The position numbers were made by a program, and so were the translations under genes. The notes below the pieces were generated by a model. The model was not told where the DNA came from, did no database searches, and saw only the letters and a program-made list of their open reading frames with translations. A stretch of 46,250 bases of DNA from Lentimicrobium sp. L6 (GTDB lineage Bacteria; Bacteroidota; Bacteroidia; Bacteroidales; UBA12170), in NCBI RefSeq assembly GCF_013166655.1, contig NZ_JABKCA010000045.1, forward strand, positions 1-46,250. Reading direction: 5' to 3'. Shown here in pieces: positions 8,739 to 16,054 of the stretch. Within the stretch, counting starts at the first letter, position 1; every line of letters begins with the position of its first letter.

Positions 8739-8921
8739 ATGGAAAATAAAGAACAAGTTTGTGTATTCTGCAAACAAAATCAAAATGAAGTACCATTGGT
8801 ACAATTAGCTTATATGCAGGGCCAATATTGGATTTGTCCACAACATATTCCTGTATTAATTCATGATCCTGCAAAATTAGCAGGAATGTTACCTGGAGCA
8901 GAAAATATGAAAGCTGGATAG
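8739..8921 (+). CDS. Small Cys-rich, probably metal-binding protein (60 residues)
   Basis: I choose the ATG at 8739 rather than 8712, because a promoter-like GATATTTGC sequence lies at 8713-8721 inside the longer frame. The 60-residue product has a CxxC knuckle (CVFCKQN, residues 7-10) and a second CPQH pair about 26 residues later (WICPQH). Together these could hold one Zn ion as a C2CH ribbon. The tail (HDPAKLAGMLPGAENM) is helical and lacks Cys. I do not recognise a named family. A strong terminator follows at once, so the gene is a complete monocistronic unit and is very likely real. Its role could be nucleic-acid or protein binding, but nothing shows this directly. Confidence 0.75.
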   Translation: MENKEQVCVFCKQNQNEVPLVQLAYMQGQYWICPQHIPVLIHDPAKLAGMLPGAENMKAG

Positions 8922-8943
8922 CAATAGCTACATAAAAGACCGA

Positions 8944-8969
8944 AAGCCTGACTTGTTCAGGCTTTTTTT
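8944..8969 (+). terminator. Rho-independent terminator after the small Cys-rich gene
   Basis: AAGCCTGA (8944-8951) pairs perfectly with TCAGGCTT (8957-8964) around a 5-nt loop, followed by a seven-base T run. Confidence 0.88.
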
Positions 8970-8973
8970 ATGC

Positions 8974-9004
8974 AAAAAAATAAGCCATCAATAAGATGGC
9001 TTAT
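8974..9004 (-). terminator. Leftward rho-independent terminator without a visible gene
   Basis: ATAAGCCATC (8980-8989) pairs perfectly over 10 bp with GATGGCTTAT (8995-9004) around a 5-nt loop. The A run at 8974-8980 becomes a U tract on the minus strand, so it terminates leftward transcription. The only sequence it could end is the non-coding stretch 9005-9455. Confidence 0.6.
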
Positions 9005-9455
9005 ACATGAACTTGAGAATTTTGAACGAATCTAAGGTTAACTTTTTGTTGAATTTGACTGAATGAAGCTTATACCAAAGATTTCAAATATTTCCTGTCG
9101 CCAGGGCTTTGTTTTTCTGTGCAATTAATGTTTGACTCAATCTCTTTTATATTTATCAATATCCATCATCTGAAATGCACATTTATTTTACTAAATTGAA
9201 ATACACCTGTTCGTTTCACAACAAACCAAATTATGATTTCAATTTTTATTATGATGATTTAATATAAAGACCTGAAAAAAAGAAAAAGTTGCCTCTTTAT
9301 GTATAATCTTTTAATTTAATTGAGATTTTAGGCCCCACCAATCAAAAGAAACAGAAAAAATAGTACTTTTGAAAATATTTAATTAATGTTAATTTTTGAC
9401 ACATAATAATACCATCATAAATCATTGTTGATCTTTCAACGTAATATTAATACCC
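9005..9455. other. 450-bp gene-free stretch before the TonB receptor
   Basis: No ORF of reasonable quality is found on either strand. The region ends on the left at a leftward terminator (8974-9004) and on the right contains the TonB receptor promoter (9364-9371). An unannotated leftward RNA is possible, but no convincing leftward -7 element was seen. Confidence 0.4.
9364..9371 (+). promoter_or_regulatory. -7 promoter element of the TonB receptor gene
   Basis: TACTTTTG is an exact TAnnTTTG match about 85 nt before the ATG at 9456. No matching -33 TTTG is at the usual distance, so this is a moderate call. Confidence 0.45.
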
Positions 9456-11753
9456 ATGAGAAAAAAGACTCTTTTAAGCTTTTTATTATTATTTATTGGT
9501 TTAGCTTCCTATGCGCAAACTGCCGGTATCAAAGGTTTTGTCTATGAGAAATCAACTGGAGAACCATCTATTTTTGTAAATGTTTTTTTAGAAGGAACCA
9601 CTATTGGCTCATCCACTGACGATAACGGATATTTTGTTATCAATAAAGTTCCTGCTGGTAGCTACCAGTTATTGGTGACAGCATTAGGCTATGATACCAT
9701 AAGAGAAAGTATCACCTTAGCTCCTGGTCAATTATTAAGTAAAAAGTTTTATATAAATGAAGGAAGTATTAATCTTGAAACAGTATACGTTTCTGCTGAA
9801 CGTCAATCATTAAAAACAGATACCAAAATCTCCGTTACAAAGGTTACTCCAAAGCAAATAGAACAAATTCCTAGTATTGGTGGACAAGCAGATTTAGCCC
9901 AATACCTTCAGGTACTTCCAGGTGTCGTTTTTACAGGAGACCAAGGAGGGCAGCTATATATCCGTGGGGGTTCTCCGATTCAGAACAAGGTATTACTTGA
10001 TGGGATGGTGATATACAATCCTTTCCACTCCATTGGTTTATTTTCAGTGTTTGAAACAGATATTATGCGAAACGCCGACATTTATACTGGTGGATTTGGT
10101 GCGGAATATGGAGGTAGAATATCTTCCATAATGGATATTACCACACGTGATGGTAATAAAAAACGAGTTTCCGGTAAAATAAGCGCTTCTACATTTGGTG
10201 CGAATGTATTGCTAGAAGGTCCCTTAAAAAAACAAAGTGAAGATGGTGGAAGTAGTTCTTCATTTATATTATCTGCTAAGCATTCATATTTAGACAAAAC
10301 CTCAGAAAGCATATATAGTTATGTTGATGAAGAAGGACTTCCTTTTAGCTATACTGATTTATACGGTAAAGCATCTATTAATATGGGTAGTGGTTCAAAA
10401 ATAAATTTCTTCGGATTCAGCTTCAACGACAAAGTAAAAAACTATAAATCATTGGCCAATTTCTCCTGGAATAGTTTCGGAGGAGGATCAAATTTCGTAG
10501 TTATTCCAGCTACTAGTTCTGTTTTGATAGAAGGCCATGTTTCTTATAGCAATTATGAAATTGAATTAGACGAAGCGCAATCTACTCCTCGTAATTCTCA
10601 AATTAATGATTTCAATATTGGTTTGGATTTAACTTATTTTTTAGGTGCTGATGAACTAAAATATGGAATTGAAATTCTAGGATTTACAACAGATTATTCC
10701 TTTTATAATTCTGCAAATAGAAAAATTGAGGAAAGACAAAGCACCACTGAATTTGGAGCTTATGCTAAATACAAATGGACCACAGGAAGATGGATTATTG
10801 AGCCAAGTTTTAGAGTTCAGTTTTATCCTAGCTTAAGTACCATTTCACCTGAGCCAAGGTTAGCTATGAAGTATAAAGCAACAGATAGAATGCGAATCAA
10901 ATTTGCTGGAGGATTCTATACTCAGAATCTAATTGCAGCTACTTCTGATAGAGATGTAGTTAATTTATTCTATGGCTTCTTAGCAGGTCCTGAAAGTATT
11001 CCAGAAACATTTGAAGGCAAAGATGTAAGTGATAAATTACAAAAAGCACAACATGCTATTTTGGGCGTTGAATTTGACTTAAGTAATAGGTTGACATTAA
11101 ATGTTGAAGGATATTATAAGAACTTTAGTCAATTAACTAATCTCAACAGAAATAAAGTATATAACAGTGATACACAGGGTGTTCCTGATGAGTTAAAATT
11201 AGATTTCATAGTTGAAAAAGGAAATGCTAAAGGTGTTGATTTCTCTTTAAAATATGATTACGATAGACTATTTGTATGGGCTGTATATTCTTTAGGATAT
11301 GTTGAAAGAACAGATCCACAAATGACTTATAACCCTCATTTCGATCGTCGACACAATATTAACTTCTTATCCAGTTTAAAACTTGGAGGAGCCTACGATT
11401 GGGAAGTAAGTATCAGATATAACTTTGGTTCTGGATTCCCATTTACTCCCATGGCTGGTAATTACGAGCAAGTTGGATTTAGTGGTGGAATCAATGAAGA
11501 TTACACCACTACCAACGGTGATATGAGTTTCTTATATGGTGACTATAATAGCCAAAGATTACCGAATTATCACAGAGTAGATGCATCAATTAAGAAAACA
11601 TTTGAATTGGGTGAATTCTCTACTTTAGAAGCTAATTTCAGTATTACAAATATCTTAGATAGAGAGAATATCTTCTATGTAAATATCTATAATCGTGAAA
11701 GGGTCAATCAATTACCAATCATGCCTTCTTTAGGATTTACTTTGAGATTCTAA
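9456..11753 (+). CDS. TonB-dependent outer-membrane receptor with N-terminal carboxypeptidase-regulatory domain
   Basis: This 765-residue outer-membrane transporter carries out energised uptake of an unknown ligand. A signal peptide (about 1-20, ending SYAQ) is followed by a CarboxypepD_reg-like beta-sandwich (about 22-105, with GTTIGSSTDDNGYF). The plug domain (about 115-225) has the VTPKQIEQIPSIGG start and YIRGGSPIQNKVLLDG core. A 22-strand-type barrel follows and ends in the aromatic GFTLRF needed for BAM insertion. The length is shorter than SusC proteins (about 1000), and no SusD gene follows, so it is not a classical polysaccharide locus. It could serve siderophores, cofactors or peptides. 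It is monocistronic, with its own promoter element and a very strong terminator. Family certain, substrate unknown. Confidence 0.93.
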   Translation: MRKKTLLSFLLLFIGLASYAQTAGIKGFVYEKSTGEPSIFVNVFLEGTTIGSSTDDNGYFVINKVPAGSYQLLVTALGYDTIRESITLAPGQLLSKKFYINEGSINLETVYVSAERQSLKTDTKISVTKVTPKQIEQIPSIGGQADLAQYLQVLPGVVFTGDQGGQLYIRGGSPIQNKVLLDGMVIYNPFHSIGLFSVFETDIMRNADIYTGGFGAEYGGRISSIMDITTRDGNKKRVSGKISASTFGANVLLEGPLKKQSEDGGSSSSFILSAKHSYLDKTSESIYSYVDEEGLPFSYTDLYGKASINMGSGSKINFFGFSFNDKVKNYKSLANFSWNSFGGGSNFVVIPATSSVLIEGHVSYSNYEIELDEAQSTPRNSQINDFNIGLDLTYFLGADELKYGIEILGFTTDYSFYNSANRKIEERQSTTEFGAYAKYKWTTGRWIIEPSFRVQFYPSLSTISPEPRLAMKYKATDRMRIKFAGGFYTQNLIAATSDRDVVNLFYGFLAGPESIPETFEGKDVSDKLQKAQHAILGVEFDLSNRLTLNVEGYYKNFSQLTNLNRNKVYNSDTQGVPDELKLDFIVEKGNAKGVDFSLKYDYDRLFVWAVYSLGYVERTDPQMTYNPHFDRRHNINFLSSLKLGGAYDWEVSIRYNFGSGFPFTPMAGNYEQVGFSGGINEDYTTTNGDMSFLYGDYNSQRLPNYHRVDASIKKTFELGEFSTLEANFSITNILDRENIFYVNIYNRERVNQLPIMPSLGFTLRF

Positions 11754-11773
11754 TAATAATAAAAGCTAAACTT

Positions 11774-11805
11774 AAGGCTGTTCAATTCTATTGAACAGCC
11801 TTTTT
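11774..11805 (+). terminator. Strong rho-independent terminator after the TonB receptor
   Basis: A perfect 13-bp stem pairs 11774-11786 with 11790-11802 around a 3-nt loop and runs into five T. Confidence 0.92.
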
Positions 11806-11851
11806 CATTATTATTAGGTAGATACTATACTTCTTTATTCTATTTTTTTAT

Positions 11852-12670
11852 TTAGCTCATCCATTTTGACTTAATCACAATAAATCCACCAATTAAAGCC
11901 AGCGCAATAATCAAACTCCAATTGGAAACTGGGACTGGAGCAGCTTCAATGAATTCCACTCTATCTAATCCAATATAATTACTATTCACACCACTTGGCC
12001 CACCATTCTCAACAAAATATCTTAGGGCAAACCTCCCTTGCTCTCCATTAACTAATCCAGTTACAGTATAAGTATATTGCGTCCATACTTCTGGGAAACC
12101 ACCCATATCATAATTTGAATTAATATCATCCAATAAAATATTAAAATCGCCTACTGAAGTGGCCGTAGCACCTACATCAATACTTCCACCGTTAATACTC
12201 ATTCTTACTTGCAAACGATCAGGCCAACCTGAACCAGATACTGTTCGTGTATAAAATGAAAATGAATCTCCATTTTGCAAAGTTAATTCTGGGCTAAACA
12301 TCCAATTACTTATGGTATTGGAACCTGCAACACTATTAAAATTCACACCAATATAGGCTGTTGTAGCACCATCATATGCACTAAAAACTGCATCGTTTCC
12401 TTGAAACCAGCCGGTAGCACCTAATGGAAGGCTGTTATTACTAAACGCCCATCCATCTCCTGCAAGACTTGTAATATCATCAAATCCCTCCCCAAAATCA
12501 GTAGTGCTTTTTTGATCAGGATTAGCTAAAGGTTTCCAAATATCAGGACTCAAGTTGGCATTTTCAGCATACTTCACTCCATTTATGTCATTAGACATTG
12601 TATTCTGCGCAGTAAGAAAACCAATACTGAAGCAAAATAATAACATTAATAAATTTACATTTTTTCTCAT
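11852..12670 (-). CDS. Exported choice-of-anchor-J-like protein with C-terminal membrane anchor
   Basis: The start at 12670 gives a normal signal peptide (MRKNVNLL..., cleavage near TAQ). An upstream in-frame ATG at 12694 is unlikely because the -7 element at 12692-12699 overlaps it. The mature part (about 272 residues in all) is one beta-sandwich of the choice-of-anchor-J/MAM-like type. Signs are FGEGFDDITSLAGDGWAFSN near the start, WMFSPELTLQNGDSFSFYTR in the middle and YIGLDRVEF at the end; such domains bind surfaces or sugars. The tail is not a T9SS domain: a short VPVSNW motif leads into a single hydrophobic helix and a basic end (KSKWMS), as in IPTL/PEP-CTERM-like sorting tails. No sorting enzyme is visible nearby. 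Monocistronic and leftward. Confidence 0.72.
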   Translation of the reverse strand: MRKNVNLLMLLFCFSIGFLTAQNTMSNDINGVKYAENANLSPDIWKPLANPDQKSTTDFGEGFDDITSLAGDGWAFSNNSLPLGATGWFQGNDAVFSAYDGATTAYIGVNFNSVAGSNTISNWMFSPELTLQNGDSFSFYTRTVSGSGWPDRLQVRMSINGGSIDVGATATSVGDFNILLDDINSNYDMGGFPEVWTQYTYTVTGLVNGEQGRFALRYFVENGGPSGVNSNYIGLDRVEFIEAAPVPVSNWSLIIALALIGGFIVIKSKWMS

Positions 12671-12691
12671 GATAATAATTTTTGATGTCAT

Positions 12692-12699
12692 CAAACTTA
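12692..12699 (-). promoter_or_regulatory. -7 promoter element of the choice-of-anchor-J-like gene
   Basis: On the minus strand this reads TAAGTTTG, an exact TAnnTTTG match 22 nt before the ATG at 12670. Confidence 0.5.
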
Positions 12700-12811
12700 C
12701 TCAATATTTATAAATGCAGAATGGTATAATTGTTACACCTCCACATTGAATTGATTTATAAAGAGAATTTTACCATCAATTTTTCAACAAATATTGATTA
12801 ATGTACCGGCA

Positions 12812-12870
12812 AGATATTCTGCACAGTCCTTGTGATAATTATATTACCAAGGCATAATAACAGAATATCT
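12812..12870. repeat. 59-nt long inverted repeat between divergent genes
   Basis: AGATATTCTG (12812-12821) pairs perfectly with CAGAATATCT (12861-12870). Inside, 12828-12837 pairs with 12842-12852 with a single bulged C (12847), closing on a 4-nt loop. No T run follows on either strand, so it does not look like a terminator. It lies in the divergent spacer (12671-13026), which holds no other clear element. Confidence 0.6.
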
Positions 12871-13026
12871 GCTGAAAAAATAAAATCAAATATAGTGAAA
12901 CAATAAAGTATTGATAATAAATATTTTAACATTTACTTCACAATTTAAGAAGATTGAGTCCTATTGAAACTAAACGTAACCATTTCATCTACTCTTCATC
13001 TAATCAATGAAAACAAAAAAAGACAG

Positions 13027-14232
13027 ATGGGGAATCAAATTAAGGGACTACCGAATGGGCATAAGCCAGTTCCGGGTAAGTTCACAAGAACACTATGGTG
13101 GTTTTCTACGGCCATTCCAGAAGTAATAAAAGACTGTACAACGGATAGATATAGAGCCAGAATTATTGGAGCAGCTGTTGTATTTACTTGGATTTATGCC
13201 ACCGTAGCTTGGATGTATTTTTGGTCTTTAAGTATATCCTCCCCTTTCCTATTTGTTCCTCTTGGTTTATTGATTGGCTTCGGAATCCTCAGTATCGACA
13301 GAATGCTCATTGCAAGTATTAACAAGAATAAAAAGAGTAAAATTGCCATTACTTTTAGAGTTTTATTGGCTATTCTCTTAGGTTCTTTCATTGCCCAACC
13401 TATATTATTATGGATGTTTGAAAAAGACATTAGTCAAGAAATTTCTATTGTTCAGGAAGAAAAAGTACAAGAAAAAAGAACAGAGTTATTATCCATTTAT
13501 CAATCAGAAAAAGAAGGACTTATTGCGCAGCAAAACAAACTAGACATTGATAAATCTATCAGATATGCAGCTTTAGAAAGGGCTGAGAAAGAATATATAA
13601 ATGAAATTGATGGTACTGGAGGTTCAAAGAAATTTGGAATTGCTGGAATTGCTCGAGAAAAAGAAAAGGCCTATTTAAGAAGCCAAAAAGCATATAGTGC
13701 CATAGAGGAGTCTCAAAAGAAAGAACTCAGCAAAATTGATGATAGAATAACGAGTATCGATAGTATCGTCAATTATGGAACGGAAGATTTCAGAACCAAT
13801 AAGCTCTCCCAAGGCTTCCTCATTCGAGTGAATGCTTTGCAGAGTTTATTTGAGAAGGACGAGCATTTTGCCCTCCAAAAACGATACTATCTCATTCTTT
13901 TAATATTGGTCCTCTTCGAACTCATTCCCATCATCAGTAAGCTTTATTTGCCCACTGGCTCCTATGATGAAAAAGTAAGATTACAAGACCAATTAGAACT
14001 ACGGCTAGCTCAAATTAATCAAGAACAAAATCTAGATTTCCATCAACATACTTACCAAGTTGCACAAGAAGCTGACAAACTATTATCCTCTGAACTCTAC
14101 AAACTAGCCCCACCAAAACAGCAAGAGCAATTAGAGCTCATGTTTGAAGAGTGGAAATCATCCCCTCAACAAAGTTTTGAGGAGTTCTTGAATCATGTCA
14201 ATTTTAAATTGATGAGAAACAGAAATTTATAA
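13027..14232 (+). CDS. DUF4407 domain-containing membrane protein
   Basis: I choose the ATG at 13027 (MGNQIKGLP) over an upstream TTG at 12964. The product is 401 residues. Three hydrophobic segments lie close together in the first third (about 40-60, 67-85 and 100-125). A long Glu/Lys/Gln-rich coiled coil follows (about 135-265) and a fourth membrane segment is near 285-308. The C-terminal tail is charged and helical. This is the DUF4407 layout, in which a large coiled coil sits on one side of the membrane. The function of the family is not known. The SIDRMLIASI motif after the second helix is a typical conserved block. The gene stands alone, ending about 90 nt before the trp promoter. Confidence 0.82.
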   Translation: MGNQIKGLPNGHKPVPGKFTRTLWWFSTAIPEVIKDCTTDRYRARIIGAAVVFTWIYATVAWMYFWSLSISSPFLFVPLGLLIGFGILSIDRMLIASINKNKKSKIAITFRVLLAILLGSFIAQPILLWMFEKDISQEISIVQEEKVQEKRTELLSIYQSEKEGLIAQQNKLDIDKSIRYAALERAEKEYINEIDGTGGSKKFGIAGIAREKEKAYLRSQKAYSAIEESQKKELSKIDDRITSIDSIVNYGTEDFRTNKLSQGFLIRVNALQSLFEKDEHFALQKRYYLILLILVLFELIPIISKLYLPTGSYDEKVRLQDQLELRLAQINQEQNLDFHQHTYQVAQEADKLLSSELYKLAPPKQQEQLELMFEEWKSSPQQSFEEFLNHVNFKLMRNRNL

Positions 14233-14319
14233 AGTTCAAAAATTCAAATTCTCTTTGTTTATATTTTGGTTCGTTTCTTAGTCTTAATGTTAACAGAAGA
14301 TTAATTTAAACAACCACAT

Positions 14320-14349
14320 TTTGATCATTCAAAAAAATGTCTACATTTG
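14320..14349 (+). promoter_or_regulatory. trp operon promoter
   Basis: A TTTG -33 box (14320-14323) and an exact TAnnTTTG -7 box (TACATTTG, 14342-14349) are separated by 18 nt, one of the best Bacteroidota-type promoters in the window. The predicted transcription start is about 14353-14357, only a few bases before the first leader ATG at 14358. Confidence 0.8.
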
Positions 14350-14357
14350 CCTTCGAA

Positions 14358-14405
14358 ATGAATAACAACATGAACATAAATAATTGGTGGCTTTTAGATC
14401 TATAA
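14358..14405 (+). CDS. trp leader peptide 1 (two Trp codons)
   Basis: This 15-codon ORF encodes MNNNMNINNWWLLDL and stops at 14403-14405. The adjacent Trp codons are at 14385-14390, 15 nt before the stop. An internal ATG at 14370 would give an 11-residue version. A leader hairpin pairs 14390-14399 with 14405-14415 (bulged G at 14411). A ribosome held at the Trp codons would disrupt it and free 14411-14417 (GAAGCAG) to pair with 14447-14453, which blocks terminator 1. This is the standard logic of ribosome-mediated trp attenuation as known from E. coli. Pairings were worked out by eye. Confidence 0.82.
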   Translation: MNNNMNINNWWLLDL

Positions 14406-14441
14406 TCTAAGAAGCAGCTATATTTATATAAAATATTTTAC

Positions 14442-14471
14442 AAGACCTGCTTTAAGAGCAGGTCTTTTTTT
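14442..14471 (+). terminator. trp attenuator terminator 1
   Basis: AAGACCTGCT (14442-14451) pairs perfectly with AGCAGGTCTT (14457-14466) around a 5-nt loop; seven T follow (14465-14471). It lies 37 nt after the stop of leader peptide 1 and would stop transcription when Trp is plentiful. Confidence 0.9.
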
Positions 14472-14491
14472 GTGCAAAAAAATTAAAAAAC

Positions 14492-14554
14492 ATGACAACA
14501 ACAATGACAATTTCAGCTAAATATTGGTGGCGCTACTCAGGAATCCAGACCTAA
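14492..14554 (+). CDS. trp leader peptide 2 (two Trp codons)
   Basis: A second leader ORF of 20 codons begins 20 nt after terminator 1. It starts MTTTMTISA and carries adjacent Trp codons at 14525-14530 inside a KYWWRY segment, so two Tyr codons flank the Trp pair. The stop is at 14552-14554. The Trp codons themselves (14525-14531) can pair with GCCCCA (14558-14563) with one bulged U, a protector hairpin that a stalled ribosome would open. AAGAAGC (14553-14559) can then pair with GCTTCTT (14598-14604) to block terminator 2. No promoter is seen between the two leaders, so this leader should be transcribed only by read-through of terminator 1. Confidence 0.8.
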   Translation: MTTTMTISAKYWWRYSGIQT

Positions 14555-14591
14555 GAAGCCCCAGACTATTATATATATATACATCACATAT

Positions 14592-14617
14592 AAGCCTGCT
14601 TCTTGCAGGCTTTTTTT
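14592..14617 (+). terminator. trp attenuator terminator 2
   Basis: AAGCCTGC (14592-14599) pairs perfectly with GCAGGCTT (14605-14612) around a 5-nt TTCTT loop; the T run covers 14611-14617. It sits only 15 nt before the trpE ATG, so it must be bypassed for trpE expression. Confidence 0.9.
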
Positions 14618-14631
14618 ATACCCAAGAAATA

Positions 14632-16044
14632 ATGAAAAGAAAAGTTTACACCAGTTATTTAAAGACCATTGCCGACCTCATCACACCCGTTGGCGTTTAT
14701 AGTGCATTACGCGATCACTATCCCAATGCCCTCTTACTCGAAAGCGCAGATTACCATGATAGAAGCGATAGTAAAAGCTTTATCTGTCTGAATCCCATTG
14801 CAGGTTTCGAGGCCACTCAAAAGAACTATGAGATACAATATCCCGGAGAGGAGGCTCAAAAAATAGTCGCTACTAAAAACGAAGACATCCTCCAATCTTT
14901 TAAGGAGTTTATTGAGTCATTCGAAGCAGTGGAGACTGACCTACCCTTCAATAGTTCAGGCCTTTTTGGCTATTCTTCTTTTGAGGCAGTCCAGTATATG
15001 GAAGAGATTGAAATGAATAACCCAAGTGATATTATGAAGGATAATCCCGATATGAAATATCAACTTTTTGAATTTATCTTGGTTTTCGATCATTTCAAAA
15101 ATGAACTCTATATCACTCAAAACAGCATCGATAAAAATATCGCTAGTCCTAAGGGTTTGGATAAATTCAAAGGATTATTAAGATTACAAAGTGACCCAGG
15201 ATTCAAATTCAATAAAGAGGGTGAGGAATCAGCAAATATTGATGCAGATACTTTTAAGAATAACGTCACTAAGGGAATTCAACATTGTTTACGAGGTGAT
15301 GTTTTCCAATTGGTTTTATCACGCCGATTTCAACAAAAGTTCAAAGGAGATGACTTTAATGTTTACCGAAGTTTAAGAAGCATCAATCCATCCCCATACC
15401 TCTTCTATTTTGATTATGGGAATTTCAAAATCATGGGCTCCTCCCCAGAATCTCAATTGCAAATAAATAAGGGAATGGCCTATATCAATCCCATTGCGGG
15501 TACTGTATTGCGAAGCCAAAATTCTGCTGAAGATGCCGAAAGAGCAAAAGCTTTACAGAATAACCCTAAAGAAAAAGCAGAACATGTCATGTTGGTAGAC
15601 TTGGCCAGAAACGACCTAAGTATCAACTCCGAAGAAGTAAATGTAGAGACCTATGCCGAAATCCAATACTTTTCTCATGTTATTCACATGGTCAGCAGAG
15701 TAAGTGGGAAATTAGAAAAAGGAGCCAATGGATTAGACATCTACGCCGACACCTTTCCTGCAGGTACACTTTCAGGAGCACCAAAATATAGAGCCTTGGA
15801 AATCATTAATGAAACCGAAACCTGCACCCGAAGCTTCTACGGAGGCGCATTAGGGTTTATGGGCTTTGATGGGAGTATCAATCATGCCATCATCATTCGC
15901 TCCTTATTGAGCAAAAACCAAACTCTCAATTACCAAGCTGGTGCCGGAATTGTTGCCCACAGTACTCCTGAAGGAGAATTACAAGAAGTAGATAACAAAG
16001 TAGCAGCCCTTAGAAAAGCCATTGAATTAGCACAAACCCTATAA
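14632..16044 (+). CDS. trpE: Anthranilate synthase component I
   Basis: TrpE makes anthranilate from chorismate using ammonia from TrpG, the first committed step to tryptophan. The ATG at 14632 is chosen; a frame open back to 14524 runs through the second leader and terminator and is not coding. The 470-residue protein has the N-terminal regulatory domain with LLESA (residues 35-39), the known Trp feedback-binding motif. The C-terminal chorismate-binding domain has GDVFQLVLSRRF, NPSPYLFYFD, NPIAGT, DLARNDL and the FPAGTLSGAPK catalytic block. It is the first structural gene of the trp operon, controlled by the double attenuator. The LLESA motif predicts enzyme-level feedback as well. trpG follows after 10 nt. 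Confidence 0.97.
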   Translation: MKRKVYTSYLKTIADLITPVGVYSALRDHYPNALLLESADYHDRSDSKSFICLNPIAGFEATQKNYEIQYPGEEAQKIVATKNEDILQSFKEFIESFEAVETDLPFNSSGLFGYSSFEAVQYMEEIEMNNPSDIMKDNPDMKYQLFEFILVFDHFKNELYITQNSIDKNIASPKGLDKFKGLLRLQSDPGFKFNKEGEESANIDADTFKNNVTKGIQHCLRGDVFQLVLSRRFQQKFKGDDFNVYRSLRSINPSPYLFYFDYGNFKIMGSSPESQLQINKGMAYINPIAGTVLRSQNSAEDAERAKALQNNPKEKAEHVMLVDLARNDLSINSEEVNVETYAEIQYFSHVIHMVSRVSGKLEKGANGLDIYADTFPAGTLSGAPKYRALEIINETETCTRSFYGGALGFMGFDGSINHAIIIRSLLSKNQTLNYQAGAGIVAHSTPEGELQEVDNKVAALRKAIELAQTL

Positions 16045-16054
16045 ATCAATTAAG

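Noticed and set aside
9121-9360. Search for a tRNA, 6S RNA or riboswitch in the gap before the TonB receptor
   Set aside because: No cloverleaf or known aptamer core could be recognised; only AT-rich sequence with weak hairpins.
9456-11753. SusC/SusD polysaccharide utilisation locus
   Set aside because: The receptor is about 765 residues, shorter than SusC, and no SusD, sulfatase or glycoside hydrolase is next to it.
12964-13026. TTG start of the DUF4407 gene
   Set aside because: The 21 added residues have no conserved look; the ATG at 13027 is closer to the conserved FTRTLWWFSTAIPE block.
14524-14631. 36-codon N-terminal extension of trpE starting at a TTG
   Set aside because: The stretch is the second leader peptide region (another frame), its antiterminator and terminator 2; the ATG at 14632 gives the normal TrpE start with LLESA at the expected distance.
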